From contig NZ_JAPNLM010000046.1 in assembly GCF_026627255.1 (NCBI RefSeq), positions 1-40,527 on the forward strand: a DNA stretch of 40,527 bases, in the 5' to 3' direction. The notes under the pieces are model-generated. The model saw nothing but the letters and a program-made list of their open reading frames with translations. It had not been told where the DNA came from and ran no database searches. The translations under genes and the position numbers were made by a program. Numbering within the stretch: position 1 is the stretch's first letter; every line of letters begins with the position of its first letter. Positions 24,764-32,812 of this stretch are shown here, piece after piece. This DNA is from Streptomyces antarcticus. GTDB lineage: Bacteria; Actinomycetota; Actinomycetes; Streptomycetales; Streptomycetaceae.

Positions 24764-25342
24764 GTGACGGTCATGGAACACCGGCCGCAGATGGCGGCCG
24801 AGGAGTTCGAGCGCATCGCCGCAGCTGCCGAGCGCGAGGGCGTCCGTATGGAGTTCATCCACGGCAGGCTGGGGGTCAAGGCCGTGCCCGACGGCGACCA
24901 TGACGAGATCATCCGCTGGCTCATGCAGCGCTGCATGCAGCATCGTCCCGACCTGTGGCTCTACCCCGAACGCGGTCTGAAGATCCAGACCTACCGCAAC
25001 GGCAACGCCAAGCCCGACGGCACCCTCGCCCCCGAAGGCACCTTCGCCGGCCAGGGCGAATGGGCCCACCCAGACCAGGTCCAGATGATCGTCGAAGTCA
25101 CCTCCTACGACACCGACACCGACAAGCGCGACCGGGAGGAAAAGCCCGCCGCCTACGCCGAGACCGGCATCCCGGTATATCTGCTCATCGACCGCGACGC
25201 GTGCGAGACCCTCGTCTACAGCGAGCCCGACGCCGGCTCCTACACCAAGATTCTGCGCCGTCCCTTCGGCAAGACCATCGAACTGCCCACCCCCGTCGGC
25301 TTCACCCTGGACACCGAACCCCTCAAGGACTGGGTGCACTGA
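24764..25342 (+). CDS. Uma2-family (DUF820) nuclease-like protein
   Basis: A 192-residue protein of the Uma2/DUF820 family, which has a PD-(D/E)xK nuclease fold. Family parts visible: an early RMEFIHGRL, a central KPDGTLAP with Asp, then VEVTSYDTDTDKRDREEK with Glu and Lys of the putative metal site, and ETGIPVYLLID. Streptomyces genomes carry many stand-alone copies; their true function is unknown. GTG start at 24764 with CAGGAGGTG upstream. First gene inside the element. Confidence 0.88.
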   Translation: MTVMEHRPQMAAEEFERIAAAAEREGVRMEFIHGRLGVKAVPDGDHDEIIRWLMQRCMQHRPDLWLYPERGLKIQTYRNGNAKPDGTLAPEGTFAGQGEWAHPDQVQMIVEVTSYDTDTDKRDREEKPAAYAETGIPVYLLIDRDACETLVYSEPDAGSYTKILRRPFGKTIELPTPVGFTLDTEPLKDWVH

Positions 25343-25469
25343 CACCAGCGAGCGGCAGGGCCCGCATTACGGCCAAGATTCAGCGCGGCCCGAGAGAGCA
25401 GCTGAGGTCATAAAAGGTCGGCCCGCTCAGGGCGCGGAGGACTGGGCCGCAGGGATCAGCCATCCGAAG

Positions 25470-26405
25470 CTGCCCGCCTACCTCGGTCCGTCGGGCGCGA
25501 GCAGCTGGGGATCTCCAGAGGCACCGTGTTGCGGGCGCTGGCCTCGGACCGGCCGCCGGTCCTGGTCATCGTGTCGGGCTACTCGCGGGTGATCACCGGG
25601 CGGATGCTGCCTTCCCGGCAGAGCGGCGACCTGATCGACGGCCACTGGCGCCTGCTCGCCGACGGCTGGGGAGCGATCCCCAAGACACTCGTCTGGGACA
25701 ACGAAGCCGGAATCGGCAAAGGCAAAACTGACCAGCGAGTTCGCCGCGTTCGCGGGCCTGCTCGCCGTCAAGGTCCACCTCTGCCGGCCCCGCGACCCGG
25801 AAGCGAAAGGCCTGGTCGAGCGGGCCAACGGCTACCTGGAGACGAGCTTCCTGCCCGGCCGCACGTTCACCGGCCCCGACGACTTCAACACCCAGCTGAC
25901 CACCTGGCTCCAGATCGCCAACCGGCGCCAGCACAGGATCATCGGCGCCCGCCCGGTGGACCGCTGGGAGGCCGACCGCGCCGCGATGCTCACCGTCCCT
26001 CCCGTCACTCCACCGCACTGGTGGCGTTTCCACACCCGCATCGGCCGCGACCACTACATCCGCGTCGACACCAACGACTACTCCGTCCACCCCCGTGCCA
26101 TCGGCAAGACGGTGATGGTCCGCGCGGACAACGAGGAGGTCACCGTCACCTGCGGCAACGAGGTCGTGGCCCGCCACACCCGCTGCTGGGCCAGGCACCA
26201 GAGCCTCACCGACCCCGAGCACGCCGCGGCGGCCAACATCCTGCGCGGCGAGGTGATCCACCAGCAGGCCGCCCGAGCGGCGAGTGCCAGGGCCGCGATG
26301 CTGGCCCCGGCAAGCCTCGGTATCGAGGTCGAGCAACGCGAACTGGGCACCTACGACCGTGTGTTCACCCTCATCGAGGGCGGCGCCGGGAAGGAGGACA
26401 CCTGA
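25470..26405 (+). pseudogene. istA: IS21-type transposase IstA remnant
   Basis: Three pieces of an IstA-like transposase in order. A helix-turn-helix piece (REQLGISRGTVLRALASDRPP) joins directly to VLVIVSGYSRVITGRMLPS, so the segment with the first catalytic Asp is deleted. After LVWDNEAGIGKGK the frame shifts near 25730. It then continues as FAAFAGLLAVKVHLCRPRDP through VERANGYLE (third catalytic residue) and the C-terminal NDYSVHP and LTDPEHAAAANILR motifs to a TGA at 26403-26405. It cannot be active. Confidence 0.85.
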
Positions 26406-26655
26406 TGGCCCGCACCCCTGCCCAGACCACAAACACCGCCACCGACGCGGCCAAGGCGGACGGCCCAAGCGCCCGCACGGGCCGGCAGACCGCCGCCGAC
26501 CTGGCCTTCCTCGCCCGCGCCATGAAGGCCCCGGCCCTGCTGGACGCCGCCGAACGCCTGGCCGAACGCGCCCAGGCCGGACCCACACCGAGTACCTCGT
26601 CGCCTGCCTGCAAGCGGCGGGAGGCTTCCAGCAGGCCGGGACGGCGGTGGCCATC
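26405..26655 (+). pseudogene. istB: IS21-type ATPase IstB remnant
   Basis: Begins with ATG overlapping the istA stop (TGATG) and shows the IstB N-terminus (DLAFLARAMKAPALLDAAERLAERA), followed after a frameshift by EYLVACLQAAGG. The Walker A/B ATPase part is missing: the sequence runs into the end of the convergent DUF2064 gene. Confidence 0.8.
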
Positions 26656-27283
26656 ACGGCCCGGCCTGCGTCAGCAGGGCCAGGGCGGTGGCGAAGCGTG
26701 TGTGCGGGGCGTGGGCCGCCACCGCCCGTGCGTCGGCGGCGGTGTCGATGTCACGCAGCACCGGCAGGTCCCGCACCTTCAGCCCGGCCTCGGTCAGCCG
26801 CTGGCGTTGTCGGGCGCCGGTGTCAGGGACGTCCATCGGTACCCCGCGCAGCAGTGCGGGATCGGGTTCGGCGAGGCCCAGGGCCCAGAAGCCGCCGTCC
26901 AGTGCCGGGCCGAACCATGCGTCGCAGCCCTGCCAGGCGTCCTCGGCCAGCGCGGGCGCGAGGACGGCGGGGGTGACCTGCGGGGTGTCCATGCCGATAA
27001 GCACGGCCGGACCGGTACAGAGTCCGAAGGCCGCGGCCAGCCGTTCGTCCAGGCTTCCATGCCCTTGTGGCAGGACCTCGATGCCGGGCGGCAGCCAGGT
27101 ACCCGGCGAACCGTCGAGGACCAGCACACGCCGCTCGGCGGGGGCCGCGAGCATGGCTTCCAGGGAGTCGGTGAGCATCGCCTGGGCCAGGAGCGCCGCC
27201 TCCTGGGGCGTGTACGGAGGAGTGAGCCGGGTCTTCACCCGCCCGGGCACCGGTTCCTTGGCAAGGATGAGCATTGTGGTCAC
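26654..27283 (-). CDS. DUF2064 (TIGR04282-like) nucleotidyl/glycosyltransferase
   Basis: A 209-residue GT-A-like protein of the DUF2064 group. The start MLILAKEPVPGRVKTRLTPP is the family signature, and LIGMDTPQVTP holds the acidic metal-binding motif; GGFWALGL follows. Such proteins are often encoded with a family-2 glycosyltransferase, as here: the GTG at 27283 overlaps the upstream stop by four bases (GTGA). ATG at 27274 is an alternative start. Product unknown; it may activate a sugar or polyol phosphate. The gene end abuts the istB remnant. Confidence 0.88.
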   Translation of the reverse strand: MTTMLILAKEPVPGRVKTRLTPPYTPQEAALLAQAMLTDSLEAMLAAPAERRVLVLDGSPGTWLPPGIEVLPQGHGSLDERLAAAFGLCTGPAVLIGMDTPQVTPAVLAPALAEDAWQGCDAWFGPALDGGFWALGLAEPDPALLRGVPMDVPDTGARQRQRLTEAGLKVRDLPVLRDIDTAADARAVAAHAPHTRFATALALLTQAGP

Positions 27284-27984
27284 CGCGCACCCGCTCCACC
27301 CGGTGCCGGGACCGGCAGCTCCGAGAGCACTGAACGCATGTCGTGCACCGCCTGCCAGGTGCCCCGCCAGGTCCCGGTCACTTTCGACTTCCCGGCCCGC
27401 GGACGATGGGGGACATCGACTTCGCTGACACGCCAACCCGCGTCGGCCGCGCGCACGACCATCTGGAGCGGGTAGCCGCTGCGCCGGTCGGTGAGGCCAA
27501 GGCCCAGCAGCGGCTCACGCCAGCAGGCGCGCATGGGCCCCAGATCGTGCAGCCGTAGTCCGGTGCGCCGACGCACCATCCGGGACAGGGCCAGATTCCC
27601 GGCCCGCGCATGAACGGGCCAGGCCCCGCGTCCCTGCGGGCGACGCCGCCCCAGCACCAGGTCTGTCCTTCCGTCCGCCACTTCCTGCACGAACGAGGGA
27701 AGCAGCCCGGGATCCAGAGAGGCGTCACAGTCGCAGAAGCAGACGAACTCAGCCTCCGCCGCCAGCAGCCCCGCATGGCACGCGGCGCCGAACCCACGCT
27801 CCGGCTGGTACACGACCGTCGCGCCGAGCGCAGAGGCGACGGCGCCAGAGCCGTCTCTGGAGCCGTTGTCGACGACGATCGCCCGCCAGGTCGGAGGGAT
27901 ACGTTCCAGTACCCAGGGCAGGGCGCGGGCCTCGTCCAAACAGGGGAGGACGACGTCCACCGCCGTCGTAGTCGGGTCGGTCAC
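27280..27984 (-). CDS. Family 2 glycosyltransferase
   Basis: A 234-residue GT-A glycosyltransferase. VDVVLPCLDEARAL (start of the fold), VDNGSRDGSG, ATVVYQPERGFGAACHAGL and the metal-binding DCDAS are visible; it resembles dolichyl-phosphate-mannose-synthase-like enzymes. No membrane segment is visible, so the enzyme is soluble or peripheral. Start GTG 27984; an ATG at 28014 is possible. It is the first gene of a two-gene minus-strand operon with the DUF2064 gene. Confidence 0.88.
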   Translation of the reverse strand: MTDPTTTAVDVVLPCLDEARALPWVLERIPPTWRAIVVDNGSRDGSGAVASALGATVVYQPERGFGAACHAGLLAAEAEFVCFCDCDASLDPGLLPSFVQEVADGRTDLVLGRRRPQGRGAWPVHARAGNLALSRMVRRRTGLRLHDLGPMRACWREPLLGLGLTDRRSGYPLQMVVRAADAGWRVSEVDVPHRPRAGKSKVTGTWRGTWQAVHDMRSVLSELPVPAPGGAGAR

Positions 27985-28291
27985 GCCCTCACCGTATCCA
28001 CCAGAACCAGACATTCGAGACGTAGTGCGAGAGGGGACGTCCAAGGAGAGCCGTCTGGCCGCCAGCGAGCCGGCGAGGCGCGGTCTGCGACGTCGATTGA
28101 TACTGAGCCCATCCCCTCTCCGGAACACCGCGCGCCGGTACCGGGCGGTCTGCCGGGTTGCGCGTGCACAGTCCTGTGCCGTTCATGGTGTGTAAGGCTC
28201 CTGCGGCTTGCCGTGCCCGTCCTGGCGTGAGTGGATGGACGTACGGCAGATGATTCCTCAAATTCGTGAGCATGATCAGAGGTCGTTCCGC
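27985..28291. other. Divergent promoter region
   Basis: 307 bases between the glycosyltransferase pair and the DoxX-led operon. I see no convincing gene or clear repeat. It must contain promoters for both directions. AGAGG at 28278-28282 is the ribosome binding site of the DoxX-like gene. Confidence 0.4.
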
Positions 28292-28843
28292 ATGGCCGTC
28301 ACCAACCGGTCCTCGCCCCCCGGCCCGGAGCCACTGGGCTCGTCTCGTCTCTCCCGTGTGCTCCTTGCCGTGTGCCGGGTCACGGTCGGTCTGCTGTGGA
28401 TCCAGAACCTTTCCTGGAAGCACCCGCCGGGCTTCGGGAACAAGTCCGACCCTCCTCAGGACCTGTACGCCTGGACCCTCAAAGGGGTCGACAACGAGGT
28501 TTTCGCCCCGTGGGCGTGGCTGGTCGAGCATGTGATCATTCCGAATTTCGCGGTGTTCGCCTGGGGCGCCTTCGCGATCGAGGCATGCCTGGGCGCGTTC
28601 TTGCTGGTGGGCCTGGCCACCCGCCTCTGGGCGCTGGTCGGGCTGGTCCAGACGACCGCCATCACGTTCTCCGTGCTGAACACCCCGAACGAGTGGTTCT
28701 GGTCGTACTTCCTCATGTACGCCGTGCACCTGGCGCTGCTGGCCACCGCGGCGGGACGCGCCTACGGCGTGGACGGCGCCCTGCGCCCTCTGTGGCGGCA
28801 GCGGGGCGGCCGGCTGTCGCGGATCCTGCTCGCAGCGTCGTGA
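28292..28843 (+). CDS. DoxX/DoxD-like membrane protein
   Basis: A 183-residue protein with about four hydrophobic segments. Features match the DoxX/DoxD family: RVTVGLLWIQNLSWKHPP in the first helix, an EACLGAFLLVGLATRLWAL segment, and the end NEWFWSYFLMYAVHLALLA followed by AGRAYGVDGALR. DoxD is the small subunit of thiosulfate:quinone oxidoreductase in Acidianus; most bacterial homologues have unknown roles in redox or membrane processes. ATG 28292 with AGAGG upstream; an in-frame upstream ATG at 28208 is less likely. It heads a five-gene operon. Confidence 0.85.
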   Translation: MAVTNRSSPPGPEPLGSSRLSRVLLAVCRVTVGLLWIQNLSWKHPPGFGNKSDPPQDLYAWTLKGVDNEVFAPWAWLVEHVIIPNFAVFAWGAFAIEACLGAFLLVGLATRLWALVGLVQTTAITFSVLNTPNEWFWSYFLMYAVHLALLATAAGRAYGVDGALRPLWRQRGGRLSRILLAAS

Positions 28844-28861
28844 ACCAAGGAAGGGATTCCC

Positions 28862-29263
28862 ATGCAGACTCCGCGATCCGCCATCGGCCGGACGGCCGCC
28901 GGCCTGGGCGTGGGGGCGGCGGCGAGCAGCGTCCTGGCCTTCGCCGACGGCCCGCCGTGGGGGATCGTAAAGCTGGGAGGGACAGGGACGCTGGTGCTGC
29001 TGCTCCTGGCCGCCGCCGCCGTGACGGCGGGGCTTATGGGGGCGCGTCCGCTGATCGTCCTGGCCGGGGCGGGTTTCCTGGCGGCCGCCGTCCTGCAGCT
29101 GGTGCAGATCGGCTGGACCGGTGCGAACCTGCTCGGGGGCGACGGTTCCACCGTCGCCCTGCTGCTCGGTTTCGCCGTGGGCCTGCTCGCCCTCGGCCTC
29201 ACCACAGCACCCGACGACCGTGATGCCCCCACTTCCTCCACGGGAAGGCACGATCCCGCATGA
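28862..29263 (+). CDS. Small integral membrane protein
   Basis: A 133-residue protein with four hydrophobic segments (about residues 12-28, 38-58, 61-82 and 97-113) and a polar C-terminal tail. No family recognised. AAGGAAGGG lies just upstream of the ATG. It follows the DoxX-like gene by 18 bases, and its stop overlaps the next start (ATGA), so it is part of the same operon and may be a partner membrane subunit. Confidence 0.82.
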   Translation: MQTPRSAIGRTAAGLGVGAAASSVLAFADGPPWGIVKLGGTGTLVLLLLAAAAVTAGLMGARPLIVLAGAGFLAAAVLQLVQIGWTGANLLGGDGSTVALLLGFAVGLLALGLTTAPDDRDAPTSSTGRHDPA

Positions 29264-30384
29264 ACGTCGACAGTCTGTTGCAGCCCGTCCTGGCCACCGC
29301 CACGGAACACGCGCCGGCCGTTGACACGGACGGCCGGTTCCCCGAAGAAGCGGTCGCAGCTCTGGGCGCGTCCGGCCTGCTGGGTCTGACGCTGCCGGAG
29401 GGGGAGGGCGGGCTGGGAGCCGGCCCGGAAGAGTTCGCCCACGTCACGGCCGAGCTGGCGGGCGCATGCGGATCGACGGCCATGGTCTACCTGATGCACA
29501 TCAGTGGTGCCATGACGGTACTGGCCGCGGCACCGCCGGGGATGCCGGACCTGACGGGCGACCTGGCCACGGGCAGGGCACTGGCCACGCTGGCGTTCAG
29601 CGAACCCGGCTCCCGCTCGTACTTCTGGGCGCCGATCTCCCAGGCGAAACGCAATGGCGGCCAGGATGCGCGTTTCTCCGCCGACAAGAGCTGGGTGACC
29701 TCCGCCGGACACGCGCAGATGTACATCACATCCGTGCTCTCCGCCGACGAGCCCGGCACCGTCGACCTATACGCCATCGAAGCAGACGCCCCGGGCGTGT
29801 CCGTCACCGGTTCGTTCCACGGCCTGGGCCTGCGCGGCAACAGCTCCGCGCCGATGCGATTCAACATGACAGTCCCCGACACCCTGCGCCTCGGAGCTTC
29901 CGGCAGCGGGCTCACCCTGATGACCGAGACCGTCATGCCCTGGTTCAACCTCGGCAACGCCGCCGTCTCCCTCGGCCTGGCACGCGCCGCCCTGAACGCC
30001 GCCGTGCGGCACACCAGCGGCGCAACCCTCCAGCACACCGGCCAGAGGCTCGCCGAGCTGCCCACCATCCGCGCCCGCCTGGCCCGCATGTCGCTCCAGC
30101 TGGAAGCCGCACACGCCTACCTGCGTGCCGCGGCGGCCAGCATCGCCGCACCCGAAGAGCAGACCCCGCTGTACGTCCTCGGGGTCAAGGCACTGGCCAA
30201 CGACACCGCCCTGACCGTCACCGACGACGCCATGCGGGTGTGCGGCGGCGCCGCGTTCTCCCAGCACCTGGCAATCGAACGCTTCTTCCGCGACGCCCGC
30301 GCCGGCCACGTCATGGCCCCCACCGCCGACGTCTTGTACGACTTCTACGGCAAGGCCATCACCGGCCAGCCGGTATTCGGCTGA
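29260..30384 (+). CDS. Acyl-CoA dehydrogenase-fold flavoprotein
   Basis: A 374-residue protein of the acyl-CoA dehydrogenase superfamily: N-terminal helical domain (GLLGLTLPEGEGGLGAGP), central beta domain (FSEPGSRSYFW and SWVTSAGHAQMYITS, the FAD-binding region) and C-terminal helical domain (MRVCGGAAFSQHLAIERFFRDARA). Where dehydrogenases have the catalytic Glu in EGT, this protein reads Ala353-Pro354-Thr355, so simple alpha,beta-dehydrogenation is doubtful. Related flavin monooxygenases such as DszC/SfnB also lack the base. The start overlaps the previous stop. Confidence 0.88.
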   Translation: MNVDSLLQPVLATATEHAPAVDTDGRFPEEAVAALGASGLLGLTLPEGEGGLGAGPEEFAHVTAELAGACGSTAMVYLMHISGAMTVLAAAPPGMPDLTGDLATGRALATLAFSEPGSRSYFWAPISQAKRNGGQDARFSADKSWVTSAGHAQMYITSVLSADEPGTVDLYAIEADAPGVSVTGSFHGLGLRGNSSAPMRFNMTVPDTLRLGASGSGLTLMTETVMPWFNLGNAAVSLGLARAALNAAVRHTSGATLQHTGQRLAELPTIRARLARMSLQLEAAHAYLRAAAASIAAPEEQTPLYVLGVKALANDTALTVTDDAMRVCGGAAFSQHLAIERFFRDARAGHVMAPTADVLYDFYGKAITGQPVFG

Positions 30385-30424
30385 ACCGGACGCCCACCCG
30401 GCGCACCCGGCAAGGAGGCACCTA

Positions 30425-31237
30425 ATGGAACCGCTGGTCGTCGGCGCGGTGGCCTACACCCCCAACGTGGTGCCCATCTGGGAAGGCATCCGCGACTACT
30501 ACCGCACCGCCCCCGTCGAGATGGACTTCGTCCTCTTCTCCAACTACGGCCGTCAGGTCGACGCGCTCCTCTCCGGAACCATCGACATCGCCTGGAACAC
30601 CAACCTGGCCTGGGTCCGCACCGTCCTCCAGTCCGGCGGCCGGGCCCGGGCGCTGGCCATGCGCGACACCGACCTCACCTTCCGCAGCCACCTCGTCTGC
30701 CGGGCCGGGGCCGGCCTGCACGGCCCCGGCGACCTCAAGGGCCGACGCCTCGCCCTGGGCAGCCGCGACTCCGCACAGGCCGCGATCCTGCCCCTGCACT
30801 ACCTGCGTCGCGAAGGCATCACCGACGGGGACGTCCAACTCCTGCGCATCGATACCGACCTCGGGAAACACGGCGACACCGGAGGCAGCGAACTGGACGC
30901 TATCCGGGCCGTCCTCGACGGCGACGCCGACGCCGCCGCGATCGGCATCACCACCTGGGAATCCATCGGACGGAACGAACTGATGCCCGACGCCCTGGAA
31001 ATGTTCTGGACCAGCCCCGCCTACTGCCACTGCAACTTCACCGCACTCGACACCCTCGACACGGCCCGCGCCGACGCTTGGACCACCCACCTCCTCGCCA
31101 TGGACTGGAACAACCCCGAACACCGCAGAATTCTGGAACTGGAAGGCCTCACACGCTGGGTACGCCCCCAGCTCGACGGCTACACCGACCTCTTCCAAGC
31201 GGTCAAGGAACAGGAGATCGCACCCCGATGGCTGTGA
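30425..31237 (+). CDS. PhnD/SsuA-like binding-protein-fold protein, probably cytoplasmic
   Basis: A 270-residue protein of the type II periplasmic-binding fold. Visible parts: VEMDFVLFSNYGRQVDALLSG, DIAWNTNLAWV, DLKGRRLALGSRDSAQAAI and DADAAAIGITTWE. It has no signal peptide, lipobox or membrane helix, and no permease or ATPase gene accompanies it. It may therefore be a cytoplasmic enzyme or ligand carrier, as in MqnA/MqnD and THI5, which share this fold. AAGGAGG lies just upstream of the ATG. Its end overlaps the radical SAM start by 10 bases. Confidence 0.85.
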   Translation: MEPLVVGAVAYTPNVVPIWEGIRDYYRTAPVEMDFVLFSNYGRQVDALLSGTIDIAWNTNLAWVRTVLQSGGRARALAMRDTDLTFRSHLVCRAGAGLHGPGDLKGRRLALGSRDSAQAAILPLHYLRREGITDGDVQLLRIDTDLGKHGDTGGSELDAIRAVLDGDADAAAIGITTWESIGRNELMPDALEMFWTSPAYCHCNFTALDTLDTARADAWTTHLLAMDWNNPEHRRILELEGLTRWVRPQLDGYTDLFQAVKEQEIAPRWL

Positions 31238-32214
31238 TCCTCGACCTCGTCGAGAAGCTCTCCGTCACGGCGGAAGGCGACACCATCACGCTCCCCATCA
31301 CCACACCAGGCCAAGCCGCACTCGCCGCCTCCTGGTGCCAACGCACCGGCAACACCCTCATCACCGCCGACGCAACCAGCATCACCGTCCGCCGAGGCCG
31401 CCCACCGGACCCGATCACCGACCTGCCCCCGGCCCGCCGCCCCGGAGCACGTCTGTGGCTCTACACCAACTTCGACTGCAACCTCGCCTGCGACTACTGC
31501 TGCGCCCGATCCTCACCACAAACAGCCAGGCGGGCCCTGGGCGTGGACAGGGTGAAAGAGATCGCGAAAGCAGCCCCAGCAGCCGGAGTCCTGGAGATCC
31601 TGCTGACCGGCGGTGAACCGTTCATACTGCCCGACCTCGACCAGATCGTCACCGCATGCACCGCCGCGCTGCCCACCACCCTCCTCACCAACGGCATGCT
31701 CTTCCGCGGACACCGGCTTCAGATACTCCAGGCCATGCCCCGCGACCGACTCACCCTGCAGATCAGCCTCGACTCCGCCACCCCCGACCTGCACGACTCC
31801 CACCGCGGCAAAGGCACCTGGACGAAAGCAGTCGCCGGCATCCGCATCGCCCTCGGGGAGGGCTTCACCGTGCGGGTGGCCGCCACCCTCACCACCGACG
31901 GCCAGCACGAGGAGAGGGAACTGCGGTCCTTCCTCGATTCGCTCGGCATCACCCGCGAGAACCAGGTGGTCCGCCCCCTCGCCCACCAGGGCGTCGCCGA
32001 CGAAGGTGTGGAACTCACGGTCCAAACCCTGATCCCGGAAGTAACCATCACCGCCGACGGCGTCTACTGGCACCCCGTCGGAGCCGACAACGCCGAACAG
32101 CTCGTCACCCGCGACATCTTCCCCCTCGACGCCGCCATCGAGCTCGTACGCGAGCAGTACCGCTCCCACCGGAACACGGCGGACTCCGCCGCCCGCGCCT
32201 TCCCCTGCGCATGA
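31228..32214 (+). CDS. Radical SAM protein with possible TusA-like N-terminal region
   Basis: A 328-residue protein. The cluster motif C84-x3-C88-x2-C91 (FDCNLACDYCC) and GGEP (128-131) define a radical SAM enzyme that makes a 5'-deoxyadenosyl radical. Residues 1-58 resemble the end of a TusA fold (AASWCQRTGNTLI then ITVRRG) but lack the CPxP cysteine; this match is by eye. The C-terminal part (ITADGVYWHPVG) resembles a SPASM-like region without its cysteine cluster; a lone Cys is next to last. Last clear gene of the operon; substrate unknown. Confidence 0.87.
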   Translation: MAVILDLVEKLSVTAEGDTITLPITTPGQAALAASWCQRTGNTLITADATSITVRRGRPPDPITDLPPARRPGARLWLYTNFDCNLACDYCCARSSPQTARRALGVDRVKEIAKAAPAAGVLEILLTGGEPFILPDLDQIVTACTAALPTTLLTNGMLFRGHRLQILQAMPRDRLTLQISLDSATPDLHDSHRGKGTWTKAVAGIRIALGEGFTVRVAATLTTDGQHEERELRSFLDSLGITRENQVVRPLAHQGVADEGVELTVQTLIPEVTITADGVYWHPVGADNAEQLVTRDIFPLDAAIELVREQYRSHRNTADSAARAFPCA

Positions 32215-32278
32215 GCCAACAAGTCCACCCGATGGACGCGGCACCACCCGGCCGCCCCGTCCCGGGCCGAGCGCACGC

Positions 32279-32558
32279 CGCAAGTGGCTCACCGCTTCCC
32301 TGGCCCACCCGCCCGAGCGCGTGATCGCCGCCGCGTTCGACCGGGCCGCCGCCCGCGACCGGGAGCACCTACGCGACTGGGTGGTCCTGGTCGACGGCGC
32401 CCGCCACCAGCTCGGCCTGATCCAGGCCGAAGCCGACCGGCGCGAGATCGAGGTACACGTCCTGCTCGACTTCGTGCACGTGGCACGAGTACGTGTGCGG
32501 CGCGGCCCACTGCTTCCACAAGCCCGTCGACCGGGCGGCCGAAGCTTGTCCCCACTGA
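32279..32558 (+). pseudogene. ISKra4-type transposase fragment
   Basis: A piece of a DDE transposase: RKWLTASLAHPPERVIAAAFD, then WVVLVDGARHQLGLIQAEA (catalytic Asp) and VHVLLDFVHV. The frame then shifts near 32480 to WHEYVCGAAHCFHKPVDRAA, ending in TGA at 32556-32558. Both ends are missing. It begins just after the radical SAM stop and may mark the original limit of a transposed segment. Confidence 0.78.
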
Positions 32559-32791
32559 TCCGGAGCCAAGAGCGGTCCGGCGGGGCGAGATCCTGCCAGG
32601 GCTGCAGCAGACACCCCACAGATCCTGCCGACAGAACGGCCTCCCCGCCCACGGCGATCATGTGCGCGACCAAGGCAAGGTCCTGCCCCGCAGGGCCCCG
32701 GGCTCTCCGAACCTAGGAGATCTGGGAGAGAGACCAAGTCGAGCAAACCCGTTGGGGGCCAAGGGCTGTACCACGATCAGCATGCACGGAT

Positions 32792-32809
32792 GTGCCCACC
32801 GATGGGCAC
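32792..32809. repeat. Terminal palindrome, right copy
   Basis: GTGCCCAC-CGA-TGGGCAC, matching the left copy at 24555-24572 except for the three central bases. Sits 50 bases inside the right att core. Confidence 0.6.
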
Positions 32810-32812
32810 AAA

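Noticed and set aside
30425..31237. Annotating the PBP-fold gene as a nitrate/sulfonate ABC transporter component
   Set aside because: No signal peptide, lipobox, permease or ATPase is seen, so transport is unsupported.
32211..32324. A 37-codon frame overlapping the radical SAM stop (ATGA), considered as a RiPP precursor
   Set aside because: Its second half is an alternate frame of the ISKra4-type remnant, it has no Cys-rich or repeat core and no leader motif. The overlap is probably chance.
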